Assembly (NCBI GenBank): GCA_049671305.1 | Contig: JBATUR010000106.1 | Span: 1-32,138 of the forward strand | DNA length: 32,138 nt | Reading direction: 5' to 3' | From: CADCTM01 sp049671305 | GTDB taxonomy: Bacteria; Cyanobacteriota; Cyanobacteriia; Cyanobacteriales; Coleofasciculaceae | In this document: in pieces, positions 16,235-24,277 of the stretch | Numbering within the stretch: the stretch's first letter is position 1 | Layout: every line of letters starts with the position of its first letter | Position numbers and translations under genes: made by a program | Notes under the pieces: generated by a model | Database searches by the model: none | What the model was told of the DNA's origin: nothing | What the model saw: only the letters and a program-made list of their open reading frames with translations

Positions 16235-16627
16235 GTTTTGTGCCTCCTAAAATTCTATTCATCTGGTTTTTGTGTAAAAACATCATATCTGTATTTTTAA
16301 TAGCGCTGCGATGCTTATTATCTGAAGGTATAGTATTTTAGTCACTTTTAAGGAAATTAGGGATGAGCATTTAAAAAACAAGAATTAATTAAATTATGGC
16401 TCAACAGAGCTTTTCTCTACCTATAGATGTATGAAATAAACAAAATATAAGTGTACGCAAAAGCCATTAATACTGTCTTTCTGTCTCTCCAAAAGCCGCT
16501 CTCTTCCGCCACACCAAAATCTTAAGTATGAATTGTGTCAAATAAGTCAAGGATTTCAAATAAAAATTGAAAATCTTAAGTTTTATTGTTACATTGCAAG
16601 AGAAGGTACAAAAAATGGTATTGATTC
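16235..16627. other. Divergent intergenic region
   Basis: About 390 AT-rich bases between the hybrid cyclase (leftward) and the second rhodanese-like gene (rightward). The ribosome site AGGAGG for the cyclase is at 16243-16248. The 12-mer AAAATCTTAAGT occurs twice in direct orientation, at 16516-16527 and 16570-16581, 54 bases apart, shortly before the rhodanese-like gene, and might be a regulator site. No gene or RNA is recognisable otherwise. Confidence 0.45.
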
Positions 16628-16996
16628 ATGATTAAGATTCGCAAGCCAACACCGTTGCCAAAACAATCTCGCGTTTATGACCTCAAAGCACGACTAGACT
16701 GGGGTGAACCAGCCTTGACGATTATTGACGTGCGCGATCGCCTTCAATTTAATCTCAGTCATATCATGGGCGCTGTCCCCATGCCTCCAAACGAGCCAAC
16801 AGACCGCGTTTTGGCTAAACTTGAACCTGGTCGTGATCTCTATATTTACGCTGAAACAGACGAAGAAACCGCTGTTGCTGCTGCCCAACTGCGTCAAGCT
16901 GGCTATCAAAATGTATCAGAAATCCGGGGCGGTTTAGCGGCATGGAAAGCTGTCGGCTTTCCCATCGAATCACTACCAGTAACAGTATCCCTGTAA
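16628..16996 (+). CDS. Rhodanese-like domain protein lacking the catalytic cysteine (paralogue)
   Basis: The protein has 122 residues, almost entirely a rhodanese domain. It shares with the 12344-12829 product the motifs LDWGEPALTIIDVRDRLQFN (compare LEWGEVAFTILDVRDRMTFN), SHIMGAVPMP, YIYAETDEETAVAAAQLRQAGY and EIRGGLAAWKAVGFP. The active-site loop is again YAETDEET with no Cys. The shared acidic loop in two paralogues suggests this is a conserved cyanobacterial subfamily with a non-sulfurtransferase role, not a decayed enzyme. It is transcribed away from the hybrid cyclase gene and converges on the exonuclease gene, with stops five bases apart. Confidence 0.85.
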   Translation: MIKIRKPTPLPKQSRVYDLKARLDWGEPALTIIDVRDRLQFNLSHIMGAVPMPPNEPTDRVLAKLEPGRDLYIYAETDEETAVAAAQLRQAGYQNVSEIRGGLAAWKAVGFPIESLPVTVSL

Positions 16997-17001
16997 AATT
17001 A

Positions 17002-17625
17002 TTAATGTTCAAAAATGTCTTTGTAGTGCAGCAGATCTAAAGTTACTATAACTTGCAAAGCGGCAAAACATTCTTGAGCAACTTGCCAACGATCTTCTCG
17101 TTGTAACATGGCAATTAATTTATGCCGTAGACTCAACAAATAACGCACATCATTAGCAGCATAATTTAACTGTTCGTCTGACAAATTTGCGGCATTACCC
17201 CAATCAGAACTTTGAGAACTTTTATCTAATTCCACCCCTTCCAACTCTAATACCAACTCCTTAAGACCGTGGCGATTAGTATAAGTACGAGCTAGCTTAC
17301 TAGCAATTTTAGTACAAAAAATCGGAGTTACTTTAATGTCGAGATTTTGTTGTAGCATCGCCACATCAAAACGAGCAAAATGAAACACCTTTAGGATATT
17401 ACTAGCTTCCAATAACTTTTTTAAATTGGGTGCATTAGTTTGTCCGTGGGCAATCCTAATTACTGTAACTTTACCTTGCGGATCGCACAACTGCACCAAA
17501 CACAAGCGATCGCGTTGATAAATCAAACCCATTGTTTCAGTATCTATCGCAATCGCTTCAGACTCTAAATATTCCCGACATATCGCGTCGCTAAGATCAT
17601 TATCAAGTACTTGAAAATCTTCCAA
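17002..17625 (-). CDS. 3'-5' exonuclease, RNase D-like (DEDDy)
   Basis: The protein has 207 residues. All catalytic acids of the DEDDy class are visible: Asp 28 and Glu 30 in AIDTETMGL, Asp 87 in FHFARFDVAML, and Tyr 155 with Asp 159 in NYAANDVRYLL. These two-metal enzymes trim RNA (or DNA) from the 3' end. It lacks the HRDC domains of full RNase D, matching the short single-domain form common in cyanobacteria and alphaproteobacteria, so tRNA trimming is likely but not shown. The start is TTG at 17625, with AGGGTG about eight bases upstream; no ATG exists near the domain start. Confidence 0.88.
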   Translation of the reverse strand: MEDFQVLDNDLSDAICREYLESEAIAIDTETMGLIYQRDRLCLVQLCDPQGKVTVIRIAHGQTNAPNLKKLLEASNILKVFHFARFDVAMLQQNLDIKVTPIFCTKIASKLARTYTNRHGLKELVLELEGVELDKSSQSSDWGNAANLSDEQLNYAANDVRYLLSLRHKLIAMLQREDRWQVAQECFAALQVIVTLDLLHYKDIFEH

Positions 17626-17735
17626 TTTTTACACCCTAAATTAGTTATTTATCAGTCTTTAATTGTCAAAAATTGACCATTTTAATTGTATAAACAGGCA
17701 TACGTTAGCATACCATAGCAAGTGTAAACCATAAA

Positions 17736-18314
17736 TCAACGACGCTTAATAAAAATCTGCGTCAAATAATATTCTCCCTCCGCATTTTTGCTCACACCAA
17801 TACCCGTAGTATCAAAATTTCCTTCCATATTTTTGCGATGCCCTGTACTTTTAATCCACCCTTCAACCGCTTGTTGATCTGGGTTTTGGTAACCTTGATT
17901 AAATGCCACATTTTCTGCCGCGCTGCGATATTGAAGAGATTCGGCGATCGCTTTTATCCGATCATCAAAGCCATCATGACTAAACGGCACATTACCTTTT
18001 GCCATTGCCTGACTGTGCTTTCTTGCCTGTTGACTAATGGCACTATTTAACTTCAAAGGCGGCAACTTTTTGGATTTACGATATTGGTTAACCTTTTGAT
18101 AAACCGACTTTTCCAAACTAGTTAAATCAGCAACCTTTGAGGGTGAAAATACAATTTCCTGTGACACCTTAATGGGAGGCAGGGAGCGATTAATCTTAGT
18201 AGCAACTTCCTCAGAGATTTTAGACAAATCTTGCTCAGAAACACTACAACCACCCAATCCAAGAGTTAGGATTAACCCTCCCCAGCCTAGTAAGATCAAA
18301 CGTTTTTGCATCAT
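17736..18314 (-). CDS. CAP-domain (SCP/PR-1-like) lipoprotein
   Basis: The protein has 192 residues. The N-terminus has a hydrophobic stretch and the lipobox LGGC (Cys 23), predicting an exported lipoprotein. The CAP domain spans about 66-190: VYQKVNQYRKSKKLPPLKLN, QARKHSQAMA (His 100), FSHDGFDDRI, SAAENVAFNQ (Glu 134) and GWIKSTGHRKNM (His 159). The two His plus Glu cavity residues of the family are present. Bacterial CAP proteins are extracellular with mostly unknown targets; metal, lipid or peptidoglycan binding have been proposed. It stands between the exonuclease and trpB on the same strand with gaps above 100 bases, so probably has its own promoter. Confidence 0.9.
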   Translation of the reverse strand: MMQKRLILLGWGGLILTLGLGGCSVSEQDLSKISEEVATKINRSLPPIKVSQEIVFSPSKVADLTSLEKSVYQKVNQYRKSKKLPPLKLNSAISQQARKHSQAMAKGNVPFSHDGFDDRIKAIAESLQYRSAAENVAFNQGYQNPDQQAVEGWIKSTGHRKNMEGNFDTTGIGVSKNAEGEYYLTQIFIKRR

Positions 18315-18378
18315 CGAATTAGTGATTGGTAAAAAGTGCTAAATTATTAATCCCCAATCTCTAACTTCAAGTTCTTTA

Positions 18379-18453
18379 CTATAAATTCAGGAATTTAGAC
18401 ACAGTTTGCACATCTTTATCGCCACGACCTGAACAGTTAATCACAATTCGGGG
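18379..18453 (-). pseudogene. trpB: Displaced 3' end of trpB after a one-base frameshift
   Basis: In the frame offset from the main trpB reading, this segment encodes RIVINCSGRGDKDVQTV followed by SKFLNL and TAG at 18381-18379. That is the normal TrpB C-terminus. Restoring one C in the run at 18450-18453 joins it to the main frame and gives a protein of about 413 residues from the GTG, the usual family length. Confidence 0.9.
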
Positions 18454-19619
18454 CTACCATCAAGTTGAGGGCAAAGAGTTTCTAAATAAGCGATCGCATG
18501 AGCCGTCTCCAACGCCGGAATAATCCCCTCAAGTTCCGACAACAAACGCAAAGCCTGCACTGCCTTTTGGTCAGTCACACTATAATATTCTGCCCTGCCA
18601 CTATCCATCAAATAACTATGTTCCGGTCCCACACCAGGATAATCCAAACCCGCACTAATCGAATGCGGTTCAGTTACCTGACCATCAGCATCTTGCAGCA
18701 AATAGCTCATCGCGCCATGTAGAACCCCCGGACGCCCCTTAGTGAGGGTGGCAGCGTGTTTCTCAGTTTCCACCCCTTCCCCGGCTGCCTCGACCCCAAT
18801 CAGCCGCACGCTTGGTTCCTTAACAAATTCATGAAATAGCCCCATTGCATTTGAGCCGCCGCCGACACAAGCCAACAAAATATCCGGCAAACCTGCCCAT
18901 TTTTCTTGACACTGAGCGCGAGTTTCTTCACCAATCACCGCTTGAAAGTCACGTACAATCATCGGATAAGGATGAGGTCCTGCCACGGAACCTAAAATAT
19001 AATGAGTCGTTTCAACATTGGTTACCCAATCGCGAATTGCTTCAGAAGTGGCATCTTTCAAAGTACCCGTACCAGCCGAAACAGGCTGCACCTTTGCCCC
19101 CATTAACCGCATCCGGAACACATTCAGCGACTGACGTTCCATATCCTGGACGCCCATATAAACAATGCATTCTAGCCCAAATCTGGCACAGACAGTTGCT
19201 GTGGCGACGCCATGTTGTCCGGCACCAGTTTCGGCAATAATGCGCCGCTTGCCCATGCGCTTTGCCAGTAAGACTTGAGCTAAGGCATTATTAATTTTGT
19301 GGGCGCCGGTATGATTTAAGTCTTCCCGTTTTAGGTAAATTTGCGCCCCTGTACCATCTGGTTTGGCGTAGTGTGTCGTCAAACGTTCAGCGAAATACAA
19401 CGGGCTAGGGCGTCCGACGTAATCTCGCTGTAGTCCTTGCAGTTCTTTTTGAAAATCTGGGTCATTGCAGTACTGAGCAAAACACTGCTCTAGTTCGGCT
19501 AGGGCGGGCATCAAGGTTTCTGGAACGTACTTTCCACCAAATTTGCCAAAACGTCCTAAAGCATCGGGTTGTTGGGTCGTGGGTTCGGCGTTACTACGGG
19601 GCAGTGGAGTAATGGTCAC
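18441..19619 (-). CDS. trpB: Tryptophan synthase beta chain, truncated by a frameshift near the 3' end
   Basis: The enzyme joins indole and serine to give tryptophan using pyridoxal phosphate. The open frame has 392 residues from GTG at 19619 (MTITPLPRSN); a TTG eight codons earlier is also possible. Core motifs are intact: GRFGKFGGKYVPETLMPAL, the PLP lysine in HTGAHKINNA (Lys 108), GAGQHGVATA and GGGSNAMG. After ETLCPQLDGSP the frame reads EL and stops, whereas the family continues R-I-V-I-N-C-S-G-R-G-D-K-D. Exactly that continuation is present in the next frame (18379-18450). One C is missing from a C-run at 18450-18453. The lost end contains the Ser that contacts the PLP ring nitrogen, so the product as written would probably be inactive. 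Sequencing error in the homopolymer is an alternative. Confidence 0.93.
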   Translation of the reverse strand: MTITPLPRSNAEPTTQQPDALGRFGKFGGKYVPETLMPALAELEQCFAQYCNDPDFQKELQGLQRDYVGRPSPLYFAERLTTHYAKPDGTGAQIYLKREDLNHTGAHKINNALAQVLLAKRMGKRRIIAETGAGQHGVATATVCARFGLECIVYMGVQDMERQSLNVFRMRLMGAKVQPVSAGTGTLKDATSEAIRDWVTNVETTHYILGSVAGPHPYPMIVRDFQAVIGEETRAQCQEKWAGLPDILLACVGGGSNAMGLFHEFVKEPSVRLIGVEAAGEGVETEKHAATLTKGRPGVLHGAMSYLLQDADGQVTEPHSISAGLDYPGVGPEHSYLMDSGRAEYYSVTDQKAVQALRLLSELEGIIPALETAHAIAYLETLCPQLDGSPEL

Positions 19620-19766
19620 AGCACACTGAAAAATAGGGGACAAGTTTTATTATAAATCTCAGGTTATCAGGCGATCATGCTTAACTTCTCTGCTTGTTGC
19701 CACGATCAACACAATCGTCTAGTTTTAGGTGATGCCGTTTGAATTTTCAAGTTAATCACCATTGCT

Positions 19767-21038
19767 GTGCCAGTGAAAACAACTCAATCCATATTCCAAG
19801 TTTTTCAAAGCCGCAAAATGCTGGCTTTATTATTTTTAGGCTTTTCATCGGGCTTACCTTTATTTTTAACTAGTAAGACTTTACAAGCCTGGATGACAGT
19901 GGAAGGTGTTGATCTTAAGGCAATTGGCTTAATTAGCTTGGTTAGCCTGCCTTATACCCTCAAGTTTATCTGGTCACCGTTGCTAGACCGCTTTGTACCG
20001 CCATTTTTGGGGCGTCGGCGTGGTTGGCTGATTATTATGCAGGTGGCATTAATTTTAGCGATCGCCGCGATGGCATTGCAACAACCCCGTCAGGCACTAC
20101 AGCTACTTGCCTTGAATGCCGTGCTGATTGCCTTCTTTAGCGCCTCTCAAGACATTGCTTTTGATGCTTACCGTACAGATGTACTCGAACCGAGAGAAAT
20201 GGGTGCAGGCGCTGCTGTAGCCGTTTTGGGCTATCGTATCGCCTTGTTGGTAACAGGTTCCTTGGCATTAATTCTTGCCGATCAAATGCCTTGGTCTACA
20301 GTTTATCTGTTGATGTCTTTGTTTATGGCGATCGGCTTATTTGCCACTTTATGGGCACCGGAACCGAAAAATCCCGAACAACACCCCGCCTCTTTAGCCG
20401 ATGCTGTCAGTTTACCTTTTATTGAATTCTTCCAGCGGTCTGGTGTAGTTAGAGGCGCTTTAATTTTATTATTTGTCGTCCTCTACAAACTCGGCGATGC
20501 TTTGGTTAATAATATGTCCACGCCGTTTTTGTTAGAGCCAACTGGTTTAGGTTTTAGTCAAACTGAAATTGGCGCCATTCAAGGCGGCATGGGATTACTG
20601 GCTACAATTGTTGGTACCTTGGCTGGTGGTGCATTCCTCAGTAAAGTTGGTATTAATCGATCGCTGTGGATTTTTGGTGCCTTGCAAGCTGTCAGCAATC
20701 TCGCTTATTTTGTTTTGGCACAAGTTGGCAAAAATTATTCTGCCCTAGTTTTAACGATTAATATTGAAAATTTTTGTGCTGGTTTGGGTACTGCGGCTTT
20801 TGTGGCTTTTTTGATGAGTCTTTGTAACCCGCGCTTTTCGGCAACTCAATATGCTTTACTTTCTAGTTTGATGGCACTTAGTCGCGATATTTTAGTTGCG
20901 CCTGCGGGCATTTTAGCAAAGGCTACGGGTTGGTCTTGGTTTTTCTTAATTAGTATTTTGATGGCAATACCAGGTTTATTGCTGCTGCCAGTTTTTGCGC
21001 CTTGGAATTCAGAAGTCTCAACGGCTAAAGATGATTAA
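19767..21038 (+). CDS. MFS transporter, AmpG-like (muropeptide permease family)
   Basis: The protein has 423 residues with about twelve hydrophobic helices. The first segment LLFLGFSSGLPLFLTSKTLQ, then AIGLISLVSLPYTLKFIWSP and LLDRFVPPFLGRRRGWL, are AmpG signatures. So is the charged SASQDIAFDAYRTDVL in the fourth helix region. AmpG brings peptidoglycan anhydromuropeptides into the cytoplasm for recycling. Cyanobacterial members are rarely tested, so the substrate is assigned by family only. The start is GTG at 19767. It is divergent from trpB across a 120-base gap containing both promoters. The small membrane-protein gene downstream is about 110 bases away on the same strand. Confidence 0.88.
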   Translation: MPVKTTQSIFQVFQSRKMLALLFLGFSSGLPLFLTSKTLQAWMTVEGVDLKAIGLISLVSLPYTLKFIWSPLLDRFVPPFLGRRRGWLIIMQVALILAIAAMALQQPRQALQLLALNAVLIAFFSASQDIAFDAYRTDVLEPREMGAGAAVAVLGYRIALLVTGSLALILADQMPWSTVYLLMSLFMAIGLFATLWAPEPKNPEQHPASLADAVSLPFIEFFQRSGVVRGALILLFVVLYKLGDALVNNMSTPFLLEPTGLGFSQTEIGAIQGGMGLLATIVGTLAGGAFLSKVGINRSLWIFGALQAVSNLAYFVLAQVGKNYSALVLTINIENFCAGLGTAAFVAFLMSLCNPRFSATQYALLSSLMALSRDILVAPAGILAKATGWSWFFLISILMAIPGLLLLPVFAPWNSEVSTAKDD

Positions 21039-21148
21039 GACGAGTAATAAGATTTAAAATGCCCAAAAATCGTTAAACTAAACAACGAGGGCTTTACAAA
21101 ACTTTAGCTCGATTTTCAGAAACGTTTTTGCTATTACAGCGTATTAAT

Positions 21149-21373
21149 ATGGCTATTTTTCGTCAATATATCCTTCCCTTTTTAATTGTGTTGGTTTTTT
21201 GTGTGGCACTTTTGGCAGTCAGCGCCCGGATTTTTTTACCGGAAGATATGGCGGCACCAGCACCTATTACAGAAATTGAGCCAGATCAACCAACCGTAAA
21301 AGTTGATTTAGATGCAGGAGTACCTAAGTTAAAGGCTCCGACTTTACCAACTTCTGCTAATTCGCTTCCTTAA
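21149..21373 (+). CDS. Small single-pass membrane protein, unknown function
   Basis: With ATG at 21149 the product has 74 residues; a TTG at 21128 would add seven residues before this ATG with no benefit. MAIFRQYILPFLIVLVFCVA and the rest of the helix (to about residue 27) form a signal anchor, followed by an acidic Pro-rich tail (APAPITEIEPDQPTVKVDLD) outside the membrane. I recognise no family. Its stop lies one base before the first possible start of the GNAT gene, so the two form an operon. Confidence 0.65.
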   Translation: MAIFRQYILPFLIVLVFCVALLAVSARIFLPEDMAAPAPITEIEPDQPTVKVDLDAGVPKLKAPTLPTSANSLP

Positions 21374-21374
21374 A

Positions 21375-21884
21375 TTGTTTAATCGCATAAGAGTGTCTCA
21401 TCAACTATTAACAGGCTATCAGTTGCGTACTGGTTCGCTACGGGAACAGGCGATTTTGGTGCAGTTTCTGCAACTAAGTTACCAAGAGATTTTTCCTAAA
21501 CAAACTGATTATGCTCATTTGGGGGCAACGGTTAAGCAGTATTTTTCAATTTCAACGCCCTTGTGGTGGGTTGAGGTTGGTATAACTGAGTATTCGCCGT
21601 TGCCACCAGCGCCGCCGAAACCAGTGGCTTGTCTTTGGTTGGGGAATGCAGTTGATCAGTTGAAAGGCGATCGCCATTCTCATATTTTTTTGCTGTATGT
21701 GCTTCCAGAATATCGCCGTCAGGGCATTGGTTCAGCGCTGATGCAATATGCTGAAGATTGGGCAAGGGCAAAAGGCGATCGCCAAATTGGGCTACAAGTT
21801 TTTCAATTCAACCAACCAGCACTAAGTCTTTACCAGCAGTTGGGTTATCAAACTCAATCTTTCTGGATGATTAAAGCCTTATAG
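21375..21884 (+). CDS. GNAT-family N-acetyltransferase
   Basis: The frame has up to 169 residues. The acetyl-CoA-binding motif A is clear: IFLLYVLPEYRRQGIGSALMQYAEDWARAKG (about 103-133), with the R-x-x-G-I-G-S/A pyrophosphate loop. Motif B follows with QVFQFNQPALSLYQQLGYQ. A Pro-rich insertion (SPLPPAPPKP, about 73-82) separates the first strands. GNAT enzymes acetylate amines of small molecules or proteins; the substrate cannot be read from sequence. The TTG at 21375 follows the previous stop by one base; GTG at 21393 is an alternative and I cannot decide between them. Translational coupling to the small membrane protein is likely. Confidence 0.85.
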   Translation: MFNRIRVSHQLLTGYQLRTGSLREQAILVQFLQLSYQEIFPKQTDYAHLGATVKQYFSISTPLWWVEVGITEYSPLPPAPPKPVACLWLGNAVDQLKGDRHSHIFLLYVLPEYRRQGIGSALMQYAEDWARAKGDRQIGLQVFQFNQPALSLYQQLGYQTQSFWMIKAL

Positions 21885-22002
21885 AGATTGGCGTTGCACC
21901 TCAATAGTAGGGGCAGTATTTGGACAGAAAACCTGGGGTTTAACTGACCATTTATTGCCCATTTCGCCCCCGGCATTTATGCTGATCATTTGCCAATGAC
22001 TT

Positions 22003-23292
22003 TTACCTGTTCTTTTTGGAAGCCCCAAATCCTTTAGCTTTCTTCTTTTTGCCACCGTTTTTAGGAGAATTAGCAGTATCGGCTTCTGTTTGAGGGTTGT
22101 TGATCGCCGCCTCAACAGTAGTGTCTGGCTTCTGTGGTTGCTCCTTTGCCACAGTCGGAGTTGGCGCTTCTGGTTTGGCATCAGCGATCGCAAACTGTCT
22201 GCTACAGTCCTTGCAAGCATATCTTTGCTTGCCTTGACGACGCCCATTTTTGCGAAGATCTGTAGAGCCACAAGCTGGACAAACAGCCGTACTCGTTTTG
22301 GTTTCTGTGGTAGTTTCGGGAGATGATGCGATCGCTTCTGGGTTTTTGAGCGTTGTTGTCACTACCTCCACCACAGCAGAAACTCGCTCCAGCAAATTAG
22401 GTTCTGTTGCAGGTTCGACTTCTGCCTCTGTTGTCAACAATTCCTCGTTATCCTGGACAGGAGTAGCAATTGCTTCTGGATTTGACGATGCGGTTTCTAC
22501 TTCTACCTCATTTTCCTGGGAAACCAACTCAGGATGCATAAAGGCGTCCGAAACAGCGTCAATTACCGAAGAAACTTTCTCTAAAAGGCTTGGTGGTTCC
22601 TCTACAACCGTTTCTACTTCGGCAATTGGTTCCTCTACAACCGTTTCTACTTCGGCAATTGCTTCTTCAGCAACAGTTTCTACTTCAGCAATTGATTCCT
22701 CGACAACGGCTTCTGTCGTTTCAGCAATTGGTTCTTCGACAACCGTTTCTGTAGTTTCGGCAATTGGTTCCTCTACAACGGTTTCTGTCGTTTCGGCAAT
22801 TGATTCTTCTACGACAGTTTGTGTCGTTTCGGCAATTGGTTCCTCTACAACAATTGTCGATTCTAAGGCATAGACTTGCCGCCGAGGATCGTATACTAAC
22901 CTGTCTGAATTACTGGCAAAATCACCACCATTGCCAGCCGTCGTGCCGTTAGGAGTAGATTGAGGAAGGTTTGGTTTGATTTTAGCCAAATCACCAGACG
23001 AAGCTGCCACAAGACGGCTAATGCGATCGCCTATATTCTCTGGAATAGCATAAGTAGCAGGAAGCACCGTCGGCTTGCATACCGCCTCATGCACCAAAGC
23101 TGCGGCGTGTTTAGAAAGATCAAGCGGTGGCTCTATTGACTTTACATCAGCATTAGAAGTGGTTTTCGCCCAAGAATCAACCACTGACTCGGCTGTCACT
23201 GGCGGCAAAATTGGCTTAAATGTTAATGCCGACGGGGGAAAAAATCGAATAGAACGAGCCATCCGTCGATAAGGCTCTAGGTGGTCGGTCAC
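22003..23292 (-). CDS. Repeat-rich acidic protein with IS1-type zinc ribbon
   Basis: I chose GTG at 23292 (MTDHLEPYRRMARSIRFFPP), with a G-rich ribosome site a few bases upstream, over an ATG nine codons earlier; the product then has 429 residues. After a conserved-looking N-terminal region (1-110) come tandem 12- and 11-residue repeats of the type VVEEPIAETTET (about 150-240). Next are two related helices (PSLLEKVSSVIDAV and PNLLERVSAVVEVV). A four-Cys zinc ribbon follows, with CPACGSTDLRKNGRRQGKQR then YACKDCSRQF. The tail is Lys-rich. The ribbon matches the N-terminal DNA-binding domain of IS1-type transposases, but there is no transposase catalytic domain. This looks like a transposase domain reused in a host protein. 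No function is known to me. Confidence 0.75.
   Translation of the reverse strand: MTDHLEPYRRMARSIRFFPPSALTFKPILPPVTAESVVDSWAKTTSNADVKSIEPPLDLSKHAAALVHEAVCKPTVLPATYAIPENIGDRISRLVAASSGDLAKIKPNLPQSTPNGTTAGNGGDFASNSDRLVYDPRRQVYALESTIVVEEPIAETTQTVVEESIAETTETVVEEPIAETTETVVEEPIAETTEAVVEESIAEVETVAEEAIAEVETVVEEPIAEVETVVEEPPSLLEKVSSVIDAVSDAFMHPELVSQENEVEVETASSNPEAIATPVQDNEELLTTEAEVEPATEPNLLERVSAVVEVVTTTLKNPEAIASSPETTTETKTSTAVCPACGSTDLRKNGRRQGKQRYACKDCSRQFAIADAKPEAPTPTVAKEQPQKPDTTVEAAINNPQTEADTANSPKNGGKKKKAKGFGASKKNR
22590..22860 (-). repeat. In-frame tandem repeats of 36 and 33 bp
   Basis: Seven to eight imperfect units encode VVEEPIAETTET-like 12-mers (four units) and VVEEPIAEVET-like 11-mers (three units). 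On the plus strand they appear as recurrent GGCAATTGGTTCCTCTACAA. Such arrays expand and contract by slippage, so length variation between strains is expected. Boundaries are approximate. Confidence 0.85.
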
Positions 23293-23501
23293 ACTGTCCC
23301 CCCTGGAATTTAAGTACATTAGAAAACTGTAGATCGAGCAGGATCTTAATGTCGTCTAATATAATCAATACCAAATTCAGGTTTTGAATCTCATAAATCA
23401 ACCGTCTAACGTTAGTTTTCTTAACGTTTTGCTACCTTCTGTTGTGAAGTGTTGCCGAAAAAGACTGGTGTAATCGTGTCGGATACGATACTTTATCAAA
23501 T

Positions 23502-24260
23502 ATGTATGATGATGATGATCTAAGCTTGCTCGATACGGCGGTTGAACTAGAAAGCCCTCTAGATGACATAGAACCGCTTGCCGAGTCGGAAGCACATAAG
23601 CCCGATCCAGAAGCGATGCTGGCATTGTTAACAGCATCCGAAACGCCGCAACGAATGCTTGCAGCGAGAGCTTTTTGTGAGCTTCAAGATGAGCGGGCAA
23701 TTCCTCATCTAATTCACTTGCTAAAAGATGTTTGCCCTTTGGTGCGAGTTAGTGCTGCCTATGCCCTAGGTAGAAATCCTAGCTCAACTGCCGTCGAACC
23801 GTTAATTGAGCAATTCAATCACGATTGGAATGGTTATGTTCGTAAAGGTGTAGTCTGGGCATTAGGTAATTGTCACGACCGCCGTACTTTGCCAACCTTG
23901 ATCGACGCCTTAAAAACCGATATTTCTGCCGTACGCTTGTGGGCAGCAAGTTCCTTAGCACAAACCACAGAATTAGAGTACGAAGAGATGTTGGCGTCAA
24001 TACCACCCCTAATTAGAGCGATACGTCTAGACCCTGTAGCAGCCGTCAGAAGCAACTGTGCGTGGTCTTTAGGTCAAATTTGCCGTGAACTGCCTTCTAA
24101 CGCAGTTTACGCTGGTGCAATTGATGCTTTGATTGAAGCCTTTGCCGAAGATGAAGAAATGGGAGTGCGGGAAGATGCCAAAGCAGCACTTTTAAAAGTT
24201 GGTGATCCCCGTGGACTTCAGATGATTGAGGCGCTGGAGTCGGAAGGCTTTTTCTTGTAG
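23502..24260 (+). CDS. HEAT-repeat (PBS-lyase-type) protein
   Basis: The protein has 252 residues. An acidic N-terminus (MYDDDDLSLLDTAVELE) is followed from about residue 48 by helical repeats with the PBS-lyase HEAT pattern: RAFCELQDERAIPHLIHLL, VRVSAAYALGRNPSSTAVEP, VRKGVVWALGNCHDRRTLPT, VRLWAASSLAQ, VRSNCAWSLGQI and VREDAKAALLKVGD. These scaffolds occur in cyanobacteria in phycobilin lyases (CpcE type) and NblB-like phycobilisome proteins, but no CpcF-like partner or phycobilisome gene is nearby. A general protein-interaction role is safer. It is divergent from the zinc-ribbon gene across about 200 bases. Confidence 0.85.
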   Translation: MYDDDDLSLLDTAVELESPLDDIEPLAESEAHKPDPEAMLALLTASETPQRMLAARAFCELQDERAIPHLIHLLKDVCPLVRVSAAYALGRNPSSTAVEPLIEQFNHDWNGYVRKGVVWALGNCHDRRTLPTLIDALKTDISAVRLWAASSLAQTTELEYEEMLASIPPLIRAIRLDPVAAVRSNCAWSLGQICRELPSNAVYAGAIDALIEAFAEDEEMGVREDAKAALLKVGDPRGLQMIEALESEGFFL

Positions 24261-24277
24261 TTACTCATTACATTATT

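Noticed and set aside
21879..22271. 130-codon minus-strand frame overlapping the zinc-ribbon gene's 3' end
   Set aside because: It overlaps the four-Cys ribbon and Lys-rich tail coding sequence in another frame and has no domain or ribosome site.
22590..22860. CRISPR-like appearance of regularly spaced repeats
   Set aside because: Units are contiguous, in frame and 33 or 36 bp long with no unique spacers; no cas genes are present.
22250..22873. 207-codon plus-strand Ser/Thr-rich frame opposite the repeat region
   Set aside because: Its repeats (SAIGSSTTVSV) are the mirror of the in-frame VVEEPIAETTET repeats on the minus strand, which has the zinc ribbon and a start with ribosome site.
23398..23700. 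100-codon minus-strand frame overlapping the start of the HEAT-repeat gene
   Set aside because: It overlaps the divergent promoter region and the HEAT coding sequence and has no recognisable feature.
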